Of a DNA stretch of 64,000 bases, positions 17,357-26,540 are shown one piece after another. Each line of letters opens with the position of its first letter. Positions within the stretch are counted from its first letter, which is position 1. The stretch is from Spirosoma profusum. Its GTDB lineage: Bacteria > Bacteroidota > Bacteroidia > Cytophagales > Spirosomataceae. The stretch covers positions 62,001-126,000 of the forward strand of contig NZ_JACWZY010000004.1 of assembly GCF_014699005.1 (NCBI RefSeq), in the 5' to 3' direction. A program made the position numbers and the translations under genes. Under the pieces are notes generated by a model. It saw only the letters and a list, made by a program, of their open reading frames with translations. It had not been told where the DNA came from and did not search any database.

Positions 17357-18688
17357 ATGAAAACACAAACCTCCGTTCCGACCAGTAAAGTTGCCCGCGC
17401 CAGCCAGTTTGTGAAGGCGGGGGTGAAAGTTGGCGGAAACTATATAAAGCATTACAGTAAAAAGCTCATCGACCCAGACCTGTCGAAAGAGGAGTTGCAC
17501 AGGGATAACGCAGCCGACATTTATGACGCCTTGAGCGAATTGAAAGGCTCGGCACTGAAAATGGCGCAAATGCTTAGCATGGATCGGGGGCTTTTGCCGG
17601 TAGCATACTCCGATAAATTCACAATGGCCCAATATTCGGCACCACCGCTTTCGGGGCCGCTTGTTGTGAAAACCTTTAAGACGTATTTCGGAAAATCCCC
17701 AGCGCAGTTATTTGATACGTTTGATATGGAGGCTGTCAATGCGGCCAGTATCGGGCAGGTACACCAGGCCTGGAAGGATGGCAAAAAGCTGGCAGTGAAG
17801 GTGCAGTATCCAGGCGTCGCCGATGCCGTTAGTTCAGACCTGAAAATTGCCAAACCATTGGCGGTACGTCTGCTGAACCTGAATGAGCGCGATATTGATC
17901 GCTACATGGGCGAAGTGGAATCAAAACTATTGGAAGAAACTGATTATGAGCTTGAGTTACGTCGTTCTATCGAAATTTCGCAGGCTTGCGCTCATCTGGA
18001 CGGATTGGTTTTCCCGAAATATTACCCAGAATTTTCCTCGAAACGCATCCTGACAATGGATTGGCTTGACGGGCTGCATCTGCGGGAGTTTCTGAAAACA
18101 AGTCCCTCGCAGGAAGTGCGCGACCGTATTGGACAATCGCTCTGGGATTTCTATGATTTTCAGATTCATACGCTACGTCAGGTTCACGCTGATCCACATC
18201 CTGGTAACTTTCTGATGAACGCTGACGGCACGATGGGCGTAATCGATTTCGGTTGTGTGAAAGTAATTCCCGATTTCTACTACGACAATTACTTCCTGCT
18301 CGTCAATCCCGATACGCTCGACGACCCGAAGCTGACGGCTGAAATCTTCAATAATCTGGAGTTTTTAACCCCTGAAGATTCGGCAAAAGATCGGACGTTT
18401 TTCACCGATTTATTCAAGGAAATGACGCTTATGCTCGCCGAACCGTTCGCCGTTGACACGTTCGACTTTGGTGACGATTCATACTTTACAAAAGTGTACG
18501 CGTTTGCCGAAGGTCTGTCTGCGCTTCCCGAACTAAAAAATTCGAAAGTAGCGCGGGGGTCGCAGGATGGGCTTTATGTAAACCGAACGTATTATGGCCT
18601 CTACGCCATGCTCAACGAATTGAAAGCTAAAGTTGTAACGACTAAACCCGAGTGGCTACGTTCGAAGAAGCTGGCTGCTGTAACGTAG
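17357..18688 (+). CDS. ABC1/AarF/UbiB family atypical kinase
   Basis: A protein of 443 residues with the ABC1 kinase signature: the family N-terminal motif here as LKGSALKMAQMLS (KxGQ variant), the Ala-rich nucleotide loop AASIGQVHQA, the invariant lysine in LAVKVQYP, EETDYELE, then HADPHPGNFL and VIDFGC, which take the place of the HRD and DFG motifs. UbiB-type proteins bind or hydrolyse ATP and support quinone and lipid metabolism at the membrane; no other quinone gene is nearby. It follows the TetR-like regulator. The ATG at 17357 was chosen because the longer frame overlaps that gene. The C-terminus lacks obvious membrane helices. Confidence 0.9.
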   Translation: MKTQTSVPTSKVARASQFVKAGVKVGGNYIKHYSKKLIDPDLSKEELHRDNAADIYDALSELKGSALKMAQMLSMDRGLLPVAYSDKFTMAQYSAPPLSGPLVVKTFKTYFGKSPAQLFDTFDMEAVNAASIGQVHQAWKDGKKLAVKVQYPGVADAVSSDLKIAKPLAVRLLNLNERDIDRYMGEVESKLLEETDYELELRRSIEISQACAHLDGLVFPKYYPEFSSKRILTMDWLDGLHLREFLKTSPSQEVRDRIGQSLWDFYDFQIHTLRQVHADPHPGNFLMNADGTMGVIDFGCVKVIPDFYYDNYFLLVNPDTLDDPKLTAEIFNNLEFLTPEDSAKDRTFFTDLFKEMTLMLAEPFAVDTFDFGDDSYFTKVYAFAEGLSALPELKNSKVARGSQDGLYVNRTYYGLYAMLNELKAKVVTTKPEWLRSKKLAAVT

Positions 18689-18708
18689 TGATTTAATTTG
18701 CTCGCGTA

Positions 18709-18814
18709 TTGCTTTCGCGTGGGACTTCGACAGGCTCAGCCTGAAAGTCAACTTAAAATCCTAGACTCATGCTTACTGTCAGGCTGAGCCTGTCGAAGCC
18801 CCACGCGAAAGCAA
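18709..18814. repeat. Inverted repeat, family B (about 40-bp arms)
   Basis: Arms 18709-18748 and 18775-18814 pair with few mismatches between two convergent genes. The core CTTCGACAGGCTCAGCCTGA recurs at 27161-27271 and, altered, at 46710-46801. A terminator role is possible. Confidence 0.8.
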
Positions 18815-18818
18815 CCTA

Positions 18819-19733
18819 TCATGACAACGGCTGCGGTGGTGGCATTCCCGCTGGTTTTGATTTATCCTGAGGTAGCGGCACAAATTCCTCATTATCATTA
18901 GGTGGCAAGGCGATACGTCCAGCTTCCCAATCAGCTTTAGCCTGTTCGATACGTTCCTTACGTGACGAAACGAAGTTCCACCAGATGAACCGTTCTCCCA
19001 GCGGTTCGCCACCAAGCAACATGATAGTTGACGTTTCGATAGCCGTGATTACGGGGTCAATACCCGGCGTAAAGACAAGCAACTGGCCTGCTCCATACCG
19101 ATTTCCATTCACCTCCACAGTCCCTTTTGCTACGTAGGCTCCCCGCTCGGGATAGCCTAATGGGAGTCCAAAACGAGTGCTCGCTTGCAACACTACGTGG
19201 GCGTAAAACAAAGGCGAATGCGTTTTGACTTCATTCCGTAACCCAAACGCATTACCAGCGATGAGCCTCATCCAGACGCCTTTATCCGTAAAAATGGGAA
19301 GTTCGTGCGGTTGATAATTATCGAACGCTGGGGACGATTCTTCGTCGGCCTCGGGAAGAGCTACCCAGGTTTGAATCATTTCCAACGTACCACCCGCCAA
19401 CGTAGCAGGGTCCTCGAATCGCTCCGAGTGCGCGATACCGCTACCGGCTGTCATCCAGTTCACTTCACCCGGCCGAATAATTTGCTGCACACCCAAACTA
19501 TCACGATGCGTTACCTGACCGTCAAATAGATAACTCACCGTCGAAAGTCCAATGTGCGGATGCGGAAGTACATCCATACTTGAGATTTTTTCAGGCACCA
19601 GACTAACTGGCCCGCCATGATCCATGAAAATAAACGGCCCCAACATCCGGCGCAATCGGTATGGCAGAATACGCCGAACGTTGAATCCGTTACCTAACGA
19701 AGCCGGTCGAGCATCAATAACGAGGTCAAGCAT
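18819..19733 (-). CDS. Pirin family protein (bicupin)
   Basis: A 304-residue bicupin. The N-terminal half has the pirin signature: GPFIFMDHGGP, then the metal ligands in PHPHIGLSTVSYLFDG and HRDSLG, and the GEVNWMTAGSGIAHSE box. Pirins bind iron; some are redox sensors and others, such as E. coli YhhW, act as quercetin 2,3-dioxygenases. The C-terminal cupin is degenerate, as usual. The last residues form a Pro-rich tail. The gene stands alone between two long hairpin repeats. Family assignment is firm, activity unassigned. Confidence 0.92.
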   Translation of the reverse strand: MLDLVIDARPASLGNGFNVRRILPYRLRRMLGPFIFMDHGGPVSLVPEKISSMDVLPHPHIGLSTVSYLFDGQVTHRDSLGVQQIIRPGEVNWMTAGSGIAHSERFEDPATLAGGTLEMIQTWVALPEADEESSPAFDNYQPHELPIFTDKGVWMRLIAGNAFGLRNEVKTHSPLFYAHVVLQASTRFGLPLGYPERGAYVAKGTVEVNGNRYGAGQLLVFTPGIDPVITAIETSTIMLLGGEPLGERFIWWNFVSSRKERIEQAKADWEAGRIALPPNDNEEFVPLPQDKSKPAGMPPPQPLS

Positions 19734-19766
19734 GGAGTGATCAGATAGATTTTATAAATGAGCGAA

Positions 19767-19854
19767 TTTGTCATGCTGACGCAGGAAGCATCTTAGTGTT
19801 TCCTGATTCACTTGTAAGGCGAGTTAAAGATGCTTCCTGCGTCAGCATGACAAA
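19767..19854. repeat. Inverted repeat, family A (28-bp perfect arms)
   Basis: Arms 19767-19794 and 19827-19854 are perfect reverse complements. The core TTTGTCATGCTGACG followed by GAAGCATCTT is close to the repeat at 29522. It lies in the pirin promoter region, just beyond the 3' end of the oxidoreductase gene, so it may end that transcript. Confidence 0.85.
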
Positions 19855-19879
19855 AAATAACTTCACAAGGGAACTTGAT

Positions 19880-20902
19880 TTATCGCTCAGCCGATTGATA
19901 AATCTGTTCCACAATAGCCTGGAGTTTTACCCCTTGCTCCGCTGTACAGACATTCGATGGTTTACCGTCACAGGCATCCAGAAAAGCGGCTGTATTTTTT
20001 AATTGAATATCGGTTTCTTCGAGAAACGGAAATTGAACGTCGGCCAATTCACCCGCTAATTCGGTGTGCAGCAAGAACGGAAACAACGTAGCACCACCTT
20101 TGCTACCAAAAATTTCCAGATTTCGCTCTTTCTCGGCTTTCATATTCAGCGCAAAAGACGCCGAAAGCATAATCGAAGCTTTGTTCGGAAATGAAAGATA
20201 AGCCGTCGCCCCATCTTCAACCTCGAACGTAGCTGGATTCCAATCGCCCAGCAGCCCTTTGCCGCCGTTTTTTCCGATAAAATCATACGTATTACCAAGC
20301 ACCTGATCGGGCATAGCATAATCGAGCGCGTGCAAAGCCAGGTCCAGTACGTGTACGCCAATATCCATAAGGGCACCCCCACCCTGCATTGCTTTGTTCG
20401 TAAAATAACCCCATCCGGGAATTCCCCGCCGACGCAGAAAATTCGCCTTGATGTGGTAAATATCACCGATCAAGCCATCAGCTTTACAGCGCATGAGCAA
20501 ATTCCACTCGCTGACCTGACGAAGCTGGAAATTATAAGCGAGCGTTAAGCCCTTCTGAGCAGCCAGATCGGCCATTTCGCGGGCGTGTTGGGCATTCAGT
20601 GCCGGTGGTTTTTCGCAGAAAACGTGGCAACCGTTTGTCAGGGCTTCCATGGTCTGCGGGTAATGGAAGTTGTTAGGCGTACAGATAACCACTACGTCGG
20701 GTGCGGCTTGTCGATACAGTTCGCTGGTGTTATCGAAGGCTTGTGGGATGTCATATTTATCAGCCAGGGCGCGGGCTTTGGTAAGATCACGGCCGCAGAC
20801 GGCTACGATCTCGACCTGTTCAGAAAGTTGTTTGAGGGCGGGAATGTGGTTTTTATCGGCAATATTGCCCCCGCCAATGATGGCTGCTTTACGTTTAGAC
20901 AT
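19880..20902 (-). CDS. Gfo/Idh/MocA family NAD(P)-dependent oxidoreductase
   Basis: A 340-residue oxidoreductase. The N-terminal Rossmann fold shows AAIIGGGNIADKNHIPAL, then DVVVICTPNNFHYP and the catalytic EKPPALN motif; the C-terminal dimerisation domain has GGGALMDIGVHVLDLA with the conserved Asp and His. Members oxidise or reduce sugars, inositols and related polyols. The ATG at 20902 opens MSKRKAAIIGG; a longer frame would overlap the control region shared with the divergent glycerate kinase gene. The pairing with glycerate kinase could point to sugar-acid metabolism, but this is only suggestive. Confidence 0.92.
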   Translation of the reverse strand: MSKRKAAIIGGGNIADKNHIPALKQLSEQVEIVAVCGRDLTKARALADKYDIPQAFDNTSELYRQAAPDVVVICTPNNFHYPQTMEALTNGCHVFCEKPPALNAQHAREMADLAAQKGLTLAYNFQLRQVSEWNLLMRCKADGLIGDIYHIKANFLRRRGIPGWGYFTNKAMQGGGALMDIGVHVLDLALHALDYAMPDQVLGNTYDFIGKNGGKGLLGDWNPATFEVEDGATAYLSFPNKASIMLSASFALNMKAEKERNLEIFGSKGGATLFPFLLHTELAGELADVQFPFLEETDIQLKNTAAFLDACDGKPSNVCTAEQGVKLQAIVEQIYQSAER

Positions 20903-20974
20903 GCTGTAAAGAAAGCGAAAATTTAATTTCTCCTGACCACCGGAGCGATACAATTGCTTACTTGCAGCATCGCT

Positions 20975-22105
20975 ATGAAAATTTTACTTGCTCCCGATAA
21001 ATTCAAAGGCTCACTGACGGCCTCCGATGTGTGCGCAGCCATGACCCGTGGCATTCTACACGTCAACCCCACAGCTCAAATTGTGTCCGTTCCAATGGCC
21101 GACGGGGGCGAAGGTACCTCCGACGTACTAACGAAAGCTACCAATGGCCAATGGAAAACGATACGTGTTCAGGACCCGCTGGGGCGACCCATCGAAGCAG
21201 GTTACGGCATCTCTGGCGATGGAGAAACGGCCTTCATTGAGATGGCACAGGCATCGGGGCTTCGTTTGTTAAAGAATTCTGAACTTAATCCGTTTCAGGC
21301 CAATACGTATGGAACTGGCAAATTGATTCGTCATGCAATCCAGGCGGGTGTTCGGCGAATTGTGCTGGGCATTGGCGGAAGCGCTACCAACGACGCCGGC
21401 ACCGGTATGGCTTCAGCGCTTGGCTGGGAGTTTAGGGACAAATCTGGTCAGTTGCTACGTCCCTGCGGGGGTAATCTGAGTCAAATTCATACGATTATTC
21501 CACCAAACGATCCCTGGAAATGGCCCGTCGACGTAGCGTGCGATGTAACAAATCCGCTGATAGGACCGCAGGGTGCTACGTATATCTATGGTCCGCAAAA
21601 GGGCGCTCAACCTGTCGATTTACCCATACTTGATGCCGGTATGAAGCACTTTGCCGACGTAGTAAAAAGCGCATTTGGCGTTAATTTGGCCGATGTGCCG
21701 GGGGCGGGTGCGGCTGGTGGGCTGGGCGCAGGTTCGCTGTTTTTTTTAGGTGGAAAACTTACCGAAGGCGTCAATCTGGTAATACGCCACACTCGGTTAG
21801 CCGAGCTGTTGCCCAACGTTGATCTGGTCTTAACCGGCGAAGGACGTATTGATAATCAAACACTTCAGGGCAAATTGATTGCGGGGATCGTTCAACTGGC
21901 CCGGGTGCAGAAGATTCCGGTTGTGGCTTTATGTGGCTCGTTGCAGCTTACGCCTGATGAACTGGATGAACTCGGTTTAACCAGCGCCTTTTCCATTATG
22001 CCGAGTCCTGTTACGTTAGATGATGCGCTGGCCAATGCCGCTACGTATCTCGAACGTAGTACGTTTCAGGTTTTCCGATTATTAACTAATCAATTTGGTA
22101 AATAA
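20975..22105 (+). CDS. Glycerate kinase (GlxK/GarK family)
   Basis: A 376-residue kinase phosphorylating D-glycerate, feeding it into lower glycolysis. The family opens with MKILLAPDKFKGSLTA and continues with PMADGGEGTSDVL, GIGGSATNDAGTGMASALG, the GAAGGLGAG loop and LVLTGEGRIDNQTLQGK, all present. Length is normal. Most GlxK-type enzymes make 2-phosphoglycerate. It is divergent from the oxidoreductase with a 72-nt gap. The source of glycerate is not visible in the window. Assignment is firm. Confidence 0.95.
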   Translation: MKILLAPDKFKGSLTASDVCAAMTRGILHVNPTAQIVSVPMADGGEGTSDVLTKATNGQWKTIRVQDPLGRPIEAGYGISGDGETAFIEMAQASGLRLLKNSELNPFQANTYGTGKLIRHAIQAGVRRIVLGIGGSATNDAGTGMASALGWEFRDKSGQLLRPCGGNLSQIHTIIPPNDPWKWPVDVACDVTNPLIGPQGATYIYGPQKGAQPVDLPILDAGMKHFADVVKSAFGVNLADVPGAGAAGGLGAGSLFFLGGKLTEGVNLVIRHTRLAELLPNVDLVLTGEGRIDNQTLQGKLIAGIVQLARVQKIPVVALCGSLQLTPDELDELGLTSAFSIMPSPVTLDDALANAATYLERSTFQVFRLLTNQFGK

Positions 22106-22133
22106 TGGTTGCTCGAAACAACGTTTTATAAAT

Positions 22134-23126
22134 TCATTTGCAAAGCGTAGCCATAAATTTTCCTTCCATATACATATCGCCGTATTTACCGTTTGATATA
22201 TCTCCACCTTTAACTTTTCCCTCAACAGTTGTAGCCGTAATTTTTGTAATAAGAATTGAAGATCCAAAAAATGAAGTAGATCCTTTTATATCAGACTCAT
22301 AGAAAAAAGGACCGTCGCCCGTGAATGCACCAAGTTCAAGTTTTGTCATGAAAAAAGAAGCGGGCGGTGTTCGATTTGCGCTACAGCTCATGTCAGTATC
22401 ATAAAATTCAAAGCTGTAGCCCACTTCACCAAAACGTGTTTCGCGTTTGCACAAAATTGTTTTAGGACTAAATAATTTTGTGGCAGACATTTTCACCTGA
22501 ATTGGCTGCTCACTAATTGTAGCAACATTTACTCTATAATTCTGGCTACTTCCATTTTCAGCGGTAACCGTATATATTACAAACTCATTAAAATTTTTGG
22601 GTACGCCTGAGGCTGGCGAAAGGCTGGCCCTATCTGATGTGACAACACTTGGGGCAAGTTTTGACAAATCGGTCCCAAGTGGTAAAATGGCTGTAATTAC
22701 CTGTTTTGACGTATCGATTGAGGCTGTTACAGCAGGCGATACGCTATTGAATGTGAAGCTATTAATCGATTTAGCTGCACTTTTCAGGACACTAATGTTC
22801 ACTGTATAGGTCCTACTACTCCCATCTTCAGCGGTTACTTTGTACTGTACAGGCTTTCGAAAATCCTGTGCCACACCCGTTGCAGGCGTAATAGTGGCTC
22901 TTCCCGAAATTGTAATTGTCGGTACTAGATTGATAATATCCGTAGCAACGGGCAACGTAGCTTTTATTACTCCTTGAGTGCTATCAATTGAAGCAATGAC
23001 TGGTGGATTTAACGTATTAAATACATACGTAATAATACTTTTCGCCGAGCTTTTTACAGGTTCTGGATTCTCCTTCGAGCACGAAATTAGTAGTAAAATC
23101 AGACAGCAGTAATAATATTTTCTCAC
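22134..23126 (-). CDS. Lipoprotein with two DUF5018-like Ig-type repeats
   Basis: A 330-residue lipoprotein: short signal with lipobox ISC at residues 14-16, then two tandem domains of about 80-85 residues (about 26-110 and 113-198), each running from SIxxYxFN or SINSFTFN through ATLPVATDI or AILPLGTDL to VTAEDGSSRTYTVN or VTAENGSSQNYRVN. The C-terminal 130 residues are unlike anything I recognise. Similar repeats occur in surface lipoproteins of Bacteroidota, probably as spacers. The DNA is more AT-rich than its neighbours. It may be surface-exposed; function unknown. Confidence 0.78.
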   Translation of the reverse strand: MRKYYYCCLILLLISCSKENPEPVKSSAKSIITYVFNTLNPPVIASIDSTQGVIKATLPVATDIINLVPTITISGRATITPATGVAQDFRKPVQYKVTAEDGSSRTYTVNISVLKSAAKSINSFTFNSVSPAVTASIDTSKQVITAILPLGTDLSKLAPSVVTSDRASLSPASGVPKNFNEFVIYTVTAENGSSQNYRVNVATISEQPIQVKMSATKLFSPKTILCKRETRFGEVGYSFEFYDTDMSCSANRTPPASFFMTKLELGAFTGDGPFFYESDIKGSTSFFGSSILITKITATTVEGKVKGGDISNGKYGDMYMEGKFMATLCK

Positions 23127-23293
23127 AAGACCCCTTAAGATTTATTGTTATTAAATTAAATATCTCAAAACATTTTTACAAATATGAATCTAAAATTTCA
23201 ACTTTTAAATAGTCAATCTTCTTACAATAATTTTTAACAAAACGTATTTACAAAAATAAATTCAACTGAAATCTTTAGCTATTTATAAACTTA

Positions 23294-23341
23294 AAACGGG
23301 TTTCACTATTTACTAATCATAATAAATAGTGAAACCCGTTT
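23294..23341. terminator. Intrinsic terminator
   Basis: A perfect 19-bp stem (23294-23312 with 23323-23341) and 10-nt loop lie just past the stop of the response-regulator gene on the minus strand. It probably ends that transcript. Confidence 0.8.
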
Positions 23342-23366
23342 ATCTAAATATTTTTTCTAACTGCAA

Positions 23367-24179
23367 TTATTTCCCCATCCACTTCTTGAATTCAGTGGCC
23401 CGTTCACGGCTGACCAGTACTTCGTCGTCGGCGGCTGGTTTCAGGGTCAGTTTTAATTTGTTGTTGAAATATGGGTGAATCTGCTGCACAGAATTGATGT
23501 GTACGATAAACTGGCGGTTGGCTCGGAAAAACTGGCTGGGGTCCAGCATATTTTCCAGTTCGTCGAGGGGATAATCGAGCGAGAATTTCTGATTGGTGGT
23601 TGTGCGGAACAGACTGACGCCCTCTTCCGAATAGAAAAACGCAATATCACTTACTTCCACTGGCACCCACTGTTGAAGGTGTTTCACCAGAAAACGACGT
23701 CGATAATCGGCGGGTTGAATCTGTTGACGAAGCTGCTGCACCAATGCGTCTATATCTACAGGCCCTACGTCGTTACTACGTGTTTCCACCGAATCGCCAT
23801 TGCTGCCTCCTTTCGTCCGTTTGTATTTAGCCAGACTTGCTTCGAGTTCGTGGCGTTTGATGGGCTTCAGAAGGTAGTCGATACTATTGACCTTAAAGGC
23901 TTTCAGGGCGTATTCATCGTACGACGTAGTGAAAATCACCGGAGCGCCGACTGTAGTCTGCTCAAAAATCTCAAAACTCTGGCCGTCAGCCAGTTCAATA
24001 TCCATCAAAATCAGGTCGGGCGCCAGCGGTTTCCCTGGACCGTTTGCCGTGAGCCAGGCCACTGACCCCCGCACACTGGCCTCCGTCCCAACAATCTGAA
24101 CGGTTGGATCGACATCCTGCAGGAGTTTTGTCAATTTACGAACCGCCAGTTCTTCATCTTCAATCAGTAATACGTTCAT
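23367..24179 (-). CDS. LytTR-type response regulator
   Basis: A 270-residue response regulator: receiver domain (about 1-125) with the acidic pair ED at 7-8, phospho-acceptor Asp60 in LILMDIELADG, TTSYDEYALKAF and the lysine of YLLKPIK; then a linker and a LytTR DNA-binding domain (about 165-270) with DIAFFYSEEG, FFRANRQFIVHINSV and SRERATEFKKWM. Regulators of this class are normally paired with a LytS-type histidine kinase next door. None adjoins it, but four such kinases without a regulator begin 5.5 kb further on, so it is a candidate partner. It is monocistronic. Confidence 0.93.
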   Translation of the reverse strand: MNVLLIEDEELAVRKLTKLLQDVDPTVQIVGTEASVRGSVAWLTANGPGKPLAPDLILMDIELADGQSFEIFEQTTVGAPVIFTTSYDEYALKAFKVNSIDYLLKPIKRHELEASLAKYKRTKGGSNGDSVETRSNDVGPVDIDALVQQLRQQIQPADYRRRFLVKHLQQWVPVEVSDIAFFYSEEGVSLFRTTTNQKFSLDYPLDELENMLDPSQFFRANRQFIVHINSVQQIHPYFNNKLKLTLKPAADDEVLVSRERATEFKKWMGK

Positions 24180-24532
24180 CGGGGCAAGAGGTTAAGGCCA
24201 TTTTTTGATTTCACTTACCAAAGTAATACGTATACGAGCGCATCTGCAATGCCTAACCGGCATAAATCGGCAAAATAAACCGCCGAAACGGTACGAACGT
24301 AGGATGAATTGTCATAGGGTTTTCCGTCACCAGGCATCTTAAAAAAAGCCTAGAACGGCTTGAATCAAGGTTTTAACCCTCAAATCTTTCGTTCCGGTTG
24401 ATAACGCTCTTTATTCATTTCAACAGCCTGGAATGCCGTTTCAGCTATAACACAACTGGTATGGAAGACTAGCCCTATCAGTTTTGTGCCAGTTAGCAAA
24501 CGCTACCATTCTCTTTTCAACCAACAAATACA
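24180..24532. other. Non-coding divergent control region
   Basis: About 350 nt lie between the response-regulator gene and the divergent cytochrome gene. I see no ORF of note, no hairpin and no TAnnTTTG box; it presumably holds both promoters. Confidence 0.5.
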
Positions 24533-25513
24533 ATGAAAAAATTTGCTAAAATTCTTGGTCTCGTGCTGGCAGGCGTGGTACTGCTGCTGGCAGGTTTCTG
24601 TACCTATGTAGCCATAGTAGGCGCTCCCACCTACGACCCGCCAACCATCCCTGAAGTGACGGTCGAACATACACCAGCCCGCGTGGCTCGCGGTGAGGTA
24701 ATCGCCCAGATTCAATGTATGTCGTGCCATGCCAACAAAGACAATCGTCTGACTGGCAAATACTTAGCAGAGGTTCCCGCCATGTTCGGGAAACTGTATT
24801 CCAAAAATATCACTCAGGACAAAGAAAAAGGCATTGGCAAATGGACCGATGCCGAACTGGTTTACTTTCTACGTACCGGACTGCGCCGTGATGGTACGTC
24901 GGGCGGTATTATGCCGCAGTATCCCAATATGGCCGATGAGGATCTGAAATCGGTTATTGCCTGGCTACGCTCCGACCGTTTGCCGGTGCAGCCTATCAAC
25001 GAAGAAGCACCCGCTTCCGAATTCAGTTTTGTGTCGAAGTTGCTGATGAACACGCTGATAAAGCCTATTCCGTTTCCCGAAAAGTTCATTCCCCTACCCG
25101 ACAGTGCCGATCAGATCGCGTTGGGCCGTTATACGGCGAACGCCATTGGCGATTGCTACGGTTGCCATTCGGGTGATCTCATCGATCAGGATAAAATAAT
25201 CCCTGAAAAGTCTAAAGGATTTTACGGCGGTGGCATCGAGATGATCGGTGAAGGGGGTGAGAAAATCATAACGGCGAACCTGACTTTCGATGACAAAACC
25301 GGGATTGGCCGCAAATACACCAAAGAACAGTTTATTAAGGCCGTAAAAGGTGGGGTTCGTCCGGATGGTAGTATCCTGAAATACCCGATGGAACCCAAAC
25401 TCTCGCTGTCAGATCAGGAAGTGGGTGCCATTTACGAGTACCTAAAAACGGTACCGAAAATCCAGAACGACATCGAGCAGAAGAAAGCCGAACTCCAGCT
25501 GGCTAACAAATAA
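24533..25513 (+). CDS. Diheme cytochrome c, membrane-anchored
   Basis: A 326-residue c-type cytochrome anchored by an uncleaved N-terminal helix (about 7-29). Two heme-attachment motifs are visible: CMSCH at 62-66 and CYGCH at 208-212, each followed by its own cytochrome c domain with candidate methionine ligands (MPQYPNM; YPMEPKLS). Proteins of this layout carry electrons between periplasmic dehydrogenases and terminal oxidases. The next gene follows after 34 nt and is very likely cotranscribed. No dehydrogenase or oxidase gene is nearby, so the partner is unknown. Confidence 0.9.
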   Translation: MKKFAKILGLVLAGVVLLLAGFCTYVAIVGAPTYDPPTIPEVTVEHTPARVARGEVIAQIQCMSCHANKDNRLTGKYLAEVPAMFGKLYSKNITQDKEKGIGKWTDAELVYFLRTGLRRDGTSGGIMPQYPNMADEDLKSVIAWLRSDRLPVQPINEEAPASEFSFVSKLLMNTLIKPIPFPEKFIPLPDSADQIALGRYTANAIGDCYGCHSGDLIDQDKIIPEKSKGFYGGGIEMIGEGGEKIITANLTFDDKTGIGRKYTKEQFIKAVKGGVRPDGSILKYPMEPKLSLSDQEVGAIYEYLKTVPKIQNDIEQKKAELQLANK

Positions 25514-25547
25514 ACGTATCATTCACTCACTCTTCCTTGTTTCTATC

Positions 25548-26510
25548 ATGAAAACGCTATTTCAATCACTCCTCCAGGCAATGTTCCTGGTTGGCCTTCT
25601 GGTCGCTACGTTAATTTGGCTGGCTGCCCGCCCCACCGACGTAATGACGGATCTGCAACTGACGACCGAACATCTTCAGAATCAGGTCATGAATCAGCTT
25701 ACAACGAACGACGCTACGTTCGATCTGCCCTATAAAACTCGCCGGATTGGTCGGCAACTCTCGGCCGAAGCCCGGACATCGGCCGTAAAAGCAATGGGAG
25801 CGGTGCTACGTGCTTATGTAAAATCGGCGGATTTCCGGAGCCGTTACGACCAGCAAATGCGCGACAGGTACCACGTCAGCGATGCTCAGACCAAAGAAGC
25901 CGAACAAACTGAAAAAACCACGATGAACGACGTACAGGCGATTGCTAATCAGCAGATTGCACAAACGTCTACAGTGTTTACTCAGATGCCTCCTGCTACG
26001 TTGGCGATGATGCTTCAGCAACAGATGTTGCAGTTTCAACAGCAGATGGCAACGGCCAGTGCTCCAGAAAAAGCGGCCCTCGCCCGCGATCTGGCGGTAC
26101 TACGTCAGTTACAGCCGATGGCCAGCTCGAAACCTGCCGAATTTAAAACGCAGTATCTGGCTTTTATGAATCGGTACATGGCTCAGCAGATGAACAAAGG
26201 GCTTGAGAATGAGGAAGAAAACCTGGCCGATAACAAAGCCAAAGCGGCTGATTACCGTACTCGACTGGCCGAATACAATGCGAATGCAAAACCAGAAACA
26301 GCCATTAAAAAACGACTTCAGGCATTTATCACGCTGGCTGAATCCGTTGATTTCGACGCGAAAGTTGTACCACAGGGAAGTAAAATGGAGTTCGTTCGGG
26401 CCGATTACCGCAGCCAGTCCGACGAGTGGAAATTAATGTATCGCATTGGCCGTGAACCCGTTCTAGCCGCTCGGGATGTAGCACGCACCTGGCTGAGTGA
26501 ATTAAAGTAA
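25548..26510 (+). CDS. Unknown membrane-anchored, Gln-rich helical protein
   Basis: A 320-residue protein I do not recognise. An N-terminal helix (about 8-27) anchors it, followed by a long helical body with Gln/Met-rich stretches (MMLQQQMLQFQQQM, about 151-164) and acidic coiled-coil-like segments (LENEEENLADNKAKAADY). The C-terminal third (from about 245) is more globular with a YRSQSDEWKLMYRI segment. It probably faces the periplasm. It starts 34 nt after the cytochrome c gene, with its own Shine-Dalgarno-poor leader, and is likely an accessory of that cytochrome. No family assignment is offered. Confidence 0.7.
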   Translation: MKTLFQSLLQAMFLVGLLVATLIWLAARPTDVMTDLQLTTEHLQNQVMNQLTTNDATFDLPYKTRRIGRQLSAEARTSAVKAMGAVLRAYVKSADFRSRYDQQMRDRYHVSDAQTKEAEQTEKTTMNDVQAIANQQIAQTSTVFTQMPPATLAMMLQQQMLQFQQQMATASAPEKAALARDLAVLRQLQPMASSKPAEFKTQYLAFMNRYMAQQMNKGLENEEENLADNKAKAADYRTRLAEYNANAKPETAIKKRLQAFITLAESVDFDAKVVPQGSKMEFVRADYRSQSDEWKLMYRIGREPVLAARDVARTWLSELK

Positions 26511-26540
26511 ACGTACCGGAAAATCGTTCCACGTAACGCG